Shown here piece after piece: positions 56,983-64,000 of a stretch of DNA of 64,000 bases (its first letter is position 1; every line of letters starts with the position of its first letter). Origin of the DNA: Pristionchus mayeri (Eukaryota > Nematoda > Chromadorea > Rhabditida > Neodiplogasteridae); NCBI GenBank assembly GCA_036245805.1, contig BTRK01000001.1, positions 35,474,758-35,538,757 on the forward strand, written 5' to 3'. The translations under genes and the position numbers were made by a program. The notes beneath the pieces were generated by a model, which saw nothing but the letters and a program-made list of their open reading frames with translations, ran no database searches and had not been told where the DNA came from.

Positions 56983-59900
56983 ATGAGCTCACTCGAGGAC
57001 CCCGATGTCGACTTCCTGTGCATAATACCTGCCAATGTGAGTACAGAGAGTGCACGTATTTATTCTATAAAAAATGAGCAGACACATCTCTCCAACTTTC
57101 AAAAGTGAACTTATTGAAGTATTTCTTCTTCAAAAAATTGTACTGCTATTTGCAGAATTATGCTCGCAAGATTCCCTTCAAGCAAGAAATCGAGGAAAAT
57201 CCCATGAGTGCTCATTTATTTCGGGAATATTTTCGAAAAAAAAATTTGCTATACCATTTTAGGAAATCAACGAATCACCCAGTACAAGTGCAGTTCACAA
57301 TGGACTTCGGGACGTTCAGTATCAGGTAGCTAACCTGAATTGGGGTTTGGAATGTGATGTTTACATTTGCCTGGGATGGGAAGAGGAGTTCTTAAAATAT
57401 CGCGATGGGTTGATTTCTTGTCAGATCTGATTCCATTAGCTAATCTCTACGTAGACACCTTGAAACTGACTCTACTAAATTTTCTCTCGTTCGCTTTATC
57501 CAAAGAGAGAGAACACTTGAAAAGAAGAGTGTTATTATCGATTTGTCCTCTCTCGACTCCATGGCAATCGATTATCTTCAGCAATCGATATTCTTCAGGA
57601 GCCATTTTGGAAGCGGACTCGCCTCGCGGGCACAGCTGCCCAGCAGCCGATAGAGATGAGAGACGCAAAGGTTGGTGATAATAAAATCACTATCACAACC
57701 TCACCTACCGCACAACGAACTTCCGTTGTTTAGCCTACCATCACTACAACTCTTCGCTCACCTCCAACATTTCAAGAATTTTTGGATGCTCAAGCTGCTG
57801 CAGCAGCAGTAATTGTGCAGCCGCAACCGCTGCAAGAACAGGTGCATTCGATGAGTCTTGACTATGAGGCTGCAATTCCTTGCTCTCTACAATCTATAAT
57901 AATAGTGGATCATTTCCGGCTCCTGTTTCCCTTGAGAAACCTGGTCCAGTAATGCATTTCCTCAAGCGCAGTCTCGTAGGCAGGTTGAACCTTTACTAGG
58001 GATGGCTTCGGAAGAAATGCTCTCTTCATTCTGCATTATCTCTCATCTTTAAGGCGAAAGAGCGTGCAGAAGGAGGAGAGTCATTTCTTGAGAAGCCTCC
58101 CCTTACCTTTACCGCTACATGTGCTCTCTTTCAGCCGCCTCCTCTCCTAGACCGTCAGTCTTCGGTTCCTCCTGCAGCGCCCGATGGATCCTCCGCACCT
58201 TCTGCAGCCGAATCAGCTGCACCCGCTGCGACAGCTGCAACTTCCACAGCCCAACCAGCCGTCGTCACTGTCAAAGTGATCATGTCTCATTCTATATCTA
58301 ACCAAAATTAAGATTTTTACTCGTCGACGATTTTCAACACGATCTTTGCAGCCGGCTCCCTCAGACGAGGAGGATGATGACATCATCGTCCTTCCCGAAG
58401 TGAAACCGTCACGGCAAGCGCTTCGACGTTTCAGTCGCCAATAAGCAGCCGTCCCGCCGATCGACTTTTTCGGTTTCTTCGCTGGCTTCAGCAGCTGGCT
58501 GCAGCAGCAAGGCTTGCTGCTGCAGCCGGTTCAAGCTGCTGCAGCTGCAGCAGTTGCAGCAACTCCAAATCTACAGCCGACTCTGGTGAGTAAGAGGACC
58601 TTATTAATCCATTTCACATCTAGGTCGGATGAGAACTTCGATGCAAGAGAAATGTTTGATCTAGCCCCTTCAAATAGGACACTATATCAGTACAGACTAT
58701 AATTCTTCTTGCGATTGCCTCATGAAGGGGATTAATATTGATTGATTGAGAATTTCAGGTTCCCGTCACGCAAGCTGCTGCACCTGCTGCAACTACAACT
58801 GCGGCTGCTAGTATGAAGCAGCCTCATCCGCCTCCTCCGGCACCCACAGTGGCAAGAAATGATCAATTTTTATTTATTCCTGCTGCGATAAAAATCGCAC
58901 TGTGATTAATGGTGATTGAATGACGATCGATAATTTCAGGGTCCCGTTCCGCCGACTGCCGTGTCCACTACCGTTGACGACAACGATGTGGATGCGAAAA
59001 TTCAGGCTACGCTCGGAAATTTCAGCGAGGCACAGAAAGTAATGTGTTTCAGATAGTTGATTCGAATAAAGTGGGGCATAAAATGAATGGAACAATGCAT
59101 TTCCATTTGAGAAGCAATTTCTCGAATGGATGAAGATGGTCAATGGAGGCATAAATTCGAAGGGACGCTTGCTTCCTGTACACTCTATGTTTCTCCCTTC
59201 ATACTCCCTCCTTCTTCATTCCATAGAAGCACTTTGGACATCAGTGATGCCTCTAGCATCTCTTATCGTGTCTCCACTGTTGTAAAACCGCTTTAACTAG
59301 ATGCACTTTTTTAAATTTCGACTTCCTTTGCAGCCGTCACCTGCAGCACCTGCAGCAGTGTCTGCAGCAGTTACACCCAGCACCTGCTCTGCCCATCTGC
59401 AGAAAGCACCCGATGAAATGCAAAGGCGTGAGCTTTTAATAATAGCCTAATAGAACCACAATCAATCATCGGGATTTCATAGCGAATTTATTGCATCTCG
59501 ACTAAACATAAAAGCATTTTCTTACATTAATTTTGGTATCTCTGTAAATTTCAGACTCAAAATTCTGGGCTGGCTACACCAAAGAGAAGGTTCGCTGTCC
59601 AGCTTGTGATGCACTCGTCTATGGCAGCGATAATAGCAGAAAACGACACTATATAATGGTGAGGACAACATCTCAAATTATATTAAAGGATGAGTCAGGA
59701 CAACCGCGCGCGGTTAGAGAAACGAGAGGGTGACGCTCTCTCACTCGCGCGCTCTATCGCTCCTTCCCTGAGCTGTTTCCCCTGATGTCCATGGCTGGAA
59801 ATCAGCCAAGTTGCGATATCTCAATTCAGAGCTGACAATATTTTGTTCAGAGCTTGTGAGATACAAACGTGAAATTTTCAGAATCTCTTATCGTTGGGGA

Positions 59901-60994
59901 AAGCCAAGAAATGGTAATAAAAACGTCGATTTCGTCTCGCAAAGATCAGTTATCAGATGCACTACGATATCTACTACGCATCACCTAGGAATTGTCGATG
60001 TGAGGTTGAGCGATTCCTGGGGCTCGGCAGTGAAGAAAATCACAAGCAAAGTAATTAATATTTTAAGGCAATTTTTTATGACATGCTCCACTCCCGTCCC
60101 TTGAGGCTTCGTGTTCGTTTTTTCACAGTTGTCTCTACAAAAGCATTTTCAAAACAAAAAAAGCAGGTTCGAGAATTACACCGCGAATCTGCCTCGAGTG
60201 CGCGGCTTCTTCACAGACGTACAAGGGCAGAAGTGCGCTACTTGGACACATACGAGAGGTTACCTAAATATTATATTGACCAAATGGAAATTTATTATAG
60301 TTATATCAATTTTATCATTACCAATACATACGATCACACTTTTCCCGGCTCACCCGGTGCCGTTCTCCGAGCTTCAGAGGGCATACGTACAGATCGTCAA
60401 AAGCAAGCCAATCGTCGACAAGATGTCTCACGCGACACTGGTCTCTTAGAGCTTCCGAAAATATCCTGGTCGAGCTAGCAATCGTCTGACTCTCTTCAGT
60501 TTGCACGCTCTCTCGTTTCTCTAACCAGCGAGAGAGCGTGCAAACTGGAGAGAGTCAGACCCTTGCTCCGAGCTAGTGCTGGCTTCGTGGCAAATGCCCC
60601 TTCATTCTGCGTGGTCCATAAGAAAGGGTGTAGAATGAAGAGACCATTCCCCCTAAAGCAGAGCATTAGTGTATAGCTGACCCGATGACCCGACTCGTTA
60701 ACGGCTGAAGGCTCCAGAGCCCTTTCAACTTCCGAAGGGAACGTCAATTCCCTCCCATCCTCACAAATATACCACCTGTGCGGATAAGTATAATATATAC
60801 TATTAAAACAATGTGGTATTGTACTTAGAATGATTTGTATGAATTCCTGACTTCGTTAATATGGTTTTTGGGCTTCATTAGGTGAATTGAAATCTCCAAA
60901 AATAGATTGTTTTCAGATGCCCTCATCTTCTGCCTCTTCCACCAACAAACCAGCTCAGAAACCTCGTCGTCGACCGGCAAAGAATTCGAAGTGA
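56983..60994 (+). pseudogene. Unrecognised zinc-finger-like protein, copy 3, probable pseudogene
   Basis: Sixteen exon-like blocks: 56983-57036, 57156-57203, 57263-57325, 57599-57670, 57734-57841, 58135-58275, 58352-58585, 58759-58851, 58940-59038, 59112-59177, 59334-59427, 59555-59658, 59957-60050, 60167-60258, 60348-60440, 60917-60994. It is the fullest copy of the family: MSSLEDPDVDF, YARKIPFK, Ala-rich exons, PIDFFGFFAGFSSWLQQQG, NFSEAQK, RCPACDALVYG...RKRHYIM, CRCEVERFL, ICLECAASSQ...LLGHIRE and a Lys/Arg tail (KPRRRPAKN). Lesions: donor GTGAGT changed to ATGAGT at 57,204, TAA in frame at 58,442-58,444, a moved or lost donor near 59,160, and CG instead of AG at the acceptor before 60,348. 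A GC donor follows 58,851. Expression of short forms remains possible. Confidence 0.7.
60472..60572. repeat. ~95-bp near-perfect hairpin element
   Basis: AGCAATCGTCTGACTCTCTT with CAGTTTGCACGCTCTCTCG faces CGAGAGAGCGTGCAAACTG and AGAGAGTCAGACCCTTGCT. It lies in the last intron of zinc-finger-like copy 3. Confidence 0.88.
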
Positions 60995-61018
60995 ACGACT
61001 TCATCCCATCGATCCCCC

Positions 61019-61175
61019 GGCACTTCTTCGGTTTCTGGCCACCCCCCCCCCTCCCTCATCTAACCCAATCATTTCTAGGCATTCCTCCCCGATTTTCGGC
61101 CGCTCAACCCCTCAATAATGGTCGGGAATGGGAAATTGGGGGGGGGGGGGGGTGGCCAGAAACCGAAGAAGTGCC
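61019..61175. repeat. MITE with GGCACTTCTTCGG ends, copy 1
   Basis: GGCACTTCTTCGGTTTCTGG and CCAGAAACCGAAGAAGTGCC are exact inverses, next to C and G homopolymers. The interior (TCTAGGCATTCCTCCCC and GATTTTCGG) returns in the copies at 62,069 and 63,541. Confidence 0.88.
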
Positions 61176-61448
61176 TCTATATTCTTCCATGCATTATCAT
61201 GTTACTCTTGAACACTTTTTGATTTTCTATTTCACTGGAAAAAAAGAACGATCTCGACCTAATCCTTGATAATTAGCATCGCGATTACTGAAGAACATTT
61301 TTCAAGAATAATAAAGAACCAATTGGCATTCGATCAATTATGCATTTCTTCTCCGATATGGATCAGAAATGACACATGCACTACATACAATTCAATACTC
61401 TTCCTATTTCGATACATGCAGATCCAATTGTGCTCAAGGTTGACATTC

Positions 61449-61820
61449 GGGGGGGGGGGGGCGGACATTTCCGCAACGGACATTTCCGCAACGGACATTT
61501 CCACAACGGGGTACCATTCGCTTGACAGAAGGAGTAGCAACATAGGAGTTGTTGCATTGTTACCAGTATGTGCTCCCCCACATTGGCATATATAAATTTT
61601 GTTACTAGGCGATATTGAGTTTTACCCCAAATCAACGACCCGGGGTTCATGGTTTGTGGATTTCCATGAACCCCTATACGTTGAAACTCATGGTTGCCTG
61701 GTAACAAAATTTATATATGCTAAAGTGGGGGAGCACATACTGGTAACAATGCAACAACTCCCATATTGCTACTCATTCTACCAAGCGAATGGTACTCCGT
61801 TGCGGAAATGTCCGCCCCCC
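61449..61820. repeat. Inverted-repeat element with GGCGGACATTTCCGCAACGG ends
   Basis: Long arms (about 61,449-61,620 and 61,690-61,820) share TACCATTCGCTTG, GTTGTTGCATTGTTACCAG and TATATAAATTTTGTTAC in inverse order. The left end has the CGGACATTTCC unit in triplicate; the right end has it once. The centre is another small palindrome around GGGGTTCATGG. Confidence 0.85.
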
Positions 61821-61905
61821 GACATTCGCATGAATTCGCACTGCCCAATCTCTCTCTGTATGCGCAAATGCAAATATGAGTGAGGGCGAGGAGGCCGAAT
61901 GATCA

Positions 61906-63535
61906 TCACTGGCGACGCTTGACTGCCTCGACGGACATCAGGCCCTCCTGGGGCATCTGGACGGGCGTCGCCGTGAGCCAGGCGCGATCTCCGTTGAATC
62001 CGAACTGCGCACTGCCGTCCGCGATTCTCTGCAAAGCGCAACGACAACATCGTTGAAAGCAAACCCTTGGCACTTCTTCGGTTATTGGCCAGCCCTCTCT
62101 TTCCGCAACCCTTCCCGCTATTGAGCGATTCAGTGGTCGAAAATAGGGAGAAATATCTAGAACTGAGTGGGCTAGAAGAAGGAGTGGGTGGTTATTAAGC
62201 GAATAAGTGTCCAGAATTTCGGCAAAAATCAATGCATTTTAAATTCTGGACAAATCATTGCTTGCCTGGTTGATGTGCGTCTCCCAGAAGGCGTCGTCGA
62301 GGGAGAAGAAGGGGCCGTCGCTGGTCATGAATTGTCTGCGAAGGAAGAATCCGCCACGGACTACGCCGTACAGCTGCTCGATGAACTCTTCTGGAAAATA
62401 AAGCATTTCGCGATGAATTGTAACCGCAAAATAGCCAGATTTTCACCCCGTTCTACTTTCTCTGGTTGCTTCGAAATCTCGTGATTTGATATGGACTTAG
62501 TTGATTAGGTCTGTGTATTTTCAGTAATGCACCACCCCCCCCCCCCTCACCGCCACTCATCTCTATCACTTATATCCTCATTATGAGGAGAGTAAATTGT
62601 TGTGACAACTAGCTATTAATTATCCGTATCTCGTTCACTTTAGGGCGTAGGTAGATTATATAATATGTTACCTAAACAGCGTCCAGGAAAGTAGATGATT
62701 ACCAAGAATTGCACCCTTCTGTAGTATGTTTACTGTGTGGGAACATACTGTGATAATCACACAGTACGATACATTTTTGGTTGCCATCCGACGGTTATTA
62801 TCCGACTTATGGGCCATTTATGGTCGCAAAAAGCTGAGGGGTCGCTCTCTTCATTTCCCGAACTCTCTCGACCGGTCGACCGGTGAGAGAGTTCGGGAAA
62901 TGAAGAGAGTGACTCCTCAGCTTTTTGTGGCTATAAAGGGTCCATTAGTGCCGCGTGCAATCATTCACACGGGTGCTGCAGCGAGGGGGCGTCGGCGCAC
63001 AGCAGCAGCCGCTTGGGAGTCGTGCGCTGGAGGATGGCGATGATGAGACGACTGGAAGATTGCGTTATTCACATTTTTTCTTTAAATTATTGCCTAAAAT
63101 TTGTGGTCTCTGCTGAGCAAAGTAGTAGCAATGATACGTCAGAAAACAAGGTCACTAGGTCGGATGATCGTTTTCGAATGATAATCTGCCGATTGGTAAC
63201 CAAAAATAGCGCCATTATCCAGTATTCTCACAGTAGGTTTCTGAAGTGGCAAAAAAGCTTCTGTTAAAGTCCTACAGAGGGGTCCATTTTTGGTTATCAT
63301 CCGACGATACGTCGTCCTAGCAGCTCACTCGGCTTGACGATTGTTAAATCGCTTGACGCAGTCTTTACCGTTATCCGACGGTGATCATCCTATCTAGTGC
63401 CGAAACAGAACAAAAAAGAATCCGACGAACGCAGTGACGGCGTTGAGGATGACTGCGCTGTGGGGGGCCGATCATGAACGAGACGACGGTCGAACCCTGC
63501 AGCAGGTCGTTGAGAATCCAGAAATCTGCAACGAG
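61906..63535 (-). CDS. 3' part of an unrecognised gene, 5' end beyond the window
   Basis: Minus-strand exon candidates: 63535-63412, 63051-62971, 62390-62266 and 62028-61906 (stop TGA at 61,908-61,906). The last two join in phase 0 across a GC-AG intron and read EQLYGVVRGGFFLRRQF, SLDDAFWETHINQ, then RIADGSAQFGFNGDRAWL. The exon at 63,051 reads RLIIAILQRTTPKRLLLCAD. The first reads FWILNDLLQGSTVVSFMIG, then needs a one-base shift in a C6 run (about 63,466) to continue HSAVILNAVTAFVGFFF, a likely membrane segment. Third-codon G/C is strong throughout, as in the other real genes. The phases between the upper exons do not agree, so an exon is missing or the gene is damaged. A further weak exon may lie at 63,944-63,884. 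I do not recognise the family. Confidence 0.45.
62069..62212. repeat. MITE with GGCACTTCTTCGG ends, copy 2
   Basis: GGCACTTCTTCGGTTATTGG at the left and ACCACCCACT-side GTTATTAAGCGAATAAGTGTCC at the right are imperfect inverses. GGTCGAAAATAGGGAGAAAT inside matches copy 3. It lies in the last intron of the minus-strand gene. Confidence 0.7.
62740..62955. repeat. Composite palindromic element with CTCTCTCGACCGG core
   Basis: Outer part: GGTTGCCATCCGACGGTTAT and ATTATCCGACTTATGGGCC. Inner part: GCAAAAAGCTGAGG facing CCTCAGCTTTTTGTGGC, and CCCGAACTCTCTCGACCGG facing GAGAGAGTTCGGG. It mixes the ATCATCCGAC family with the CTCTCTC hairpin family. Confidence 0.6.
63149..63402. repeat. MITE of the CACTAGGTCGGATGATC family
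   Basis: TCACTAGGTCGGATGATCG at the left and GTGATCATCCTATCTAGTGCC at the right are inverse, with GGTAACCAAAAATAG facing ATTTTTGGTTATCATCCGAC. Its right end lies a few bases from the splice donor of the exon ending at 63,412. Confidence 0.8.
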
Positions 63536-63540
63536 TTCAC

Positions 63541-63700
63541 GGCACTTTCGATATTTTTTGGCACAGCCCCTCCCCTCCCCTATCATCCTTCGCCCCCTTC
63601 CCATCGCAGAGGAGTTGAATAGTCGAAAATCAGGAAATGATACCTAGAAATGAGTGAGGTAGAGGAGGAAGGGGGGGGGGGCAACTGTACAAGATGTGCC
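63541..63700. repeat. MITE with GGCACTT ends, copy 3
   Basis: GGCACTTTCGATATTTTTTG at the left and TGTACAAGATGTGCC at the right are weak inverses. The internal GTCGAAAATCAGGAAATGAT and CCTAGAAATGAGTGAG match the interior of copies 1 and 2. Confidence 0.6.
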
Positions 63701-64000
63701 AACTAATCAACTAGTCCCTGATTGTGGAAATTTCTCTCAAATCTTCTCAGTTTAGAAGCGAGCGATCGAGTAAGGACCGTATCTCCGGGAGATCGGATTG
63801 ATTTGATCGAAAACTGACAGAGATCAAGAAAGAGCGGTCTTAGTGGACTATAAAAAGAAAAATTTGAATAAATAAAAAAATACTGGATTCATTGATGCCC
63901 TCGAGATCGCAGACCCGGATCGAAGTGGCGAGAAGAATCGAGAACTGAGAAATCAATATTCTACAGTATGCACTGCATTACTGATTTCGCGGTTGCCAAA
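63701..64000. other. Window edge, nothing certain
   Basis: Possibly intron of the minus-strand gene. A candidate exon (63,944-63,884, minus) has an acceptor CTCAG and a donor GTATTT, but neither of its open frames resembles anything known to me. Confidence 0.25.

Larger units (their letters stand above)
60995..61905. other. Intergenic region, mostly inverted-repeat elements
   Basis: Convergent gap between zinc-finger-like copy 3 (+) and the partial minus-strand gene. Two MITE-like elements (61,019-61,175 and 61,449-61,820) fill over half of it. No gene is seen. Confidence 0.55.

Noticed and set aside
1..64000. CRISPR arrays, bacterial operons or ribosomal RNA genes
   Set aside because: Introns, mariner/LINE elements and eukaryotic gene families show nuclear DNA. 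No evenly spaced direct repeats with unique spacers and no rRNA-like stretches were seen.

Overview
The window is eukaryotic nuclear DNA, most likely from a free-living nematode. The reasons are genes of many small exons with GT-AG and occasional GC-AG introns, start codons placed just after pyrimidine-rich AG sites that could take a spliced leader, a BPI/LBP-fold secreted protein of the kind nematodes carry, and a repeat load of mariner, RTE, CR1-like and foldback elements. A diplogastrid such as Pristionchus is plausible, but this is inference. All gene models were spliced by eye, using exon phase as the check.

Layout: 1-4.2 kb has no recognised gene. 4,242-13,235 (+) is a complete 24-exon organic anion transporter (OATP/SLCO family, 624 aa). 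13.8-18.5 kb is repeat-rich. 18,518-28,733 (+) is a complete 20-exon secreted BPI/LBP/CETP-family lipid-binding protein (529 aa). 29,408-30,097 (-) is a three-exon gene for a 98-aa protein with an apparent signal peptide and a minimal RRM-like fold. 30,618-33,586 is a ~3 kb inverted repeat that carries the 5' end of the next gene and an antisense copy of it.

33.1-61.0 kb holds three head-to-tail copies of an unrecognised gene family. Its parts are a short acidic start, Ala/Gln/Pro-rich low-complexity exons, a CxxC...H zinc-finger-like module, a C2H2-like finger and a basic, AT-hook-like tail. All three copies show lesions: an exon palindrome, a transposon insertion with a phase break, or splice-site and stop mutations. 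The middle copy is inflated by a nest of transposons: a CR1-like LINE hit by a mariner (47,662-48,911) and by an RTE-clade LINE (49,180-51,824). 61.9-64.0 kb (-) is the 3' part of another gene, not recognised.

The gene families in the window do not form one pathway. The shared theme is repeats: five mariner-type elements with TTAGGTTG ends, many ~90-bp near-perfect hairpins, a dispersed element family ending in CACTAGGTCGGATGA, and a recurring CAAAGATCA motif just upstream of 3' splice sites in unrelated genes.
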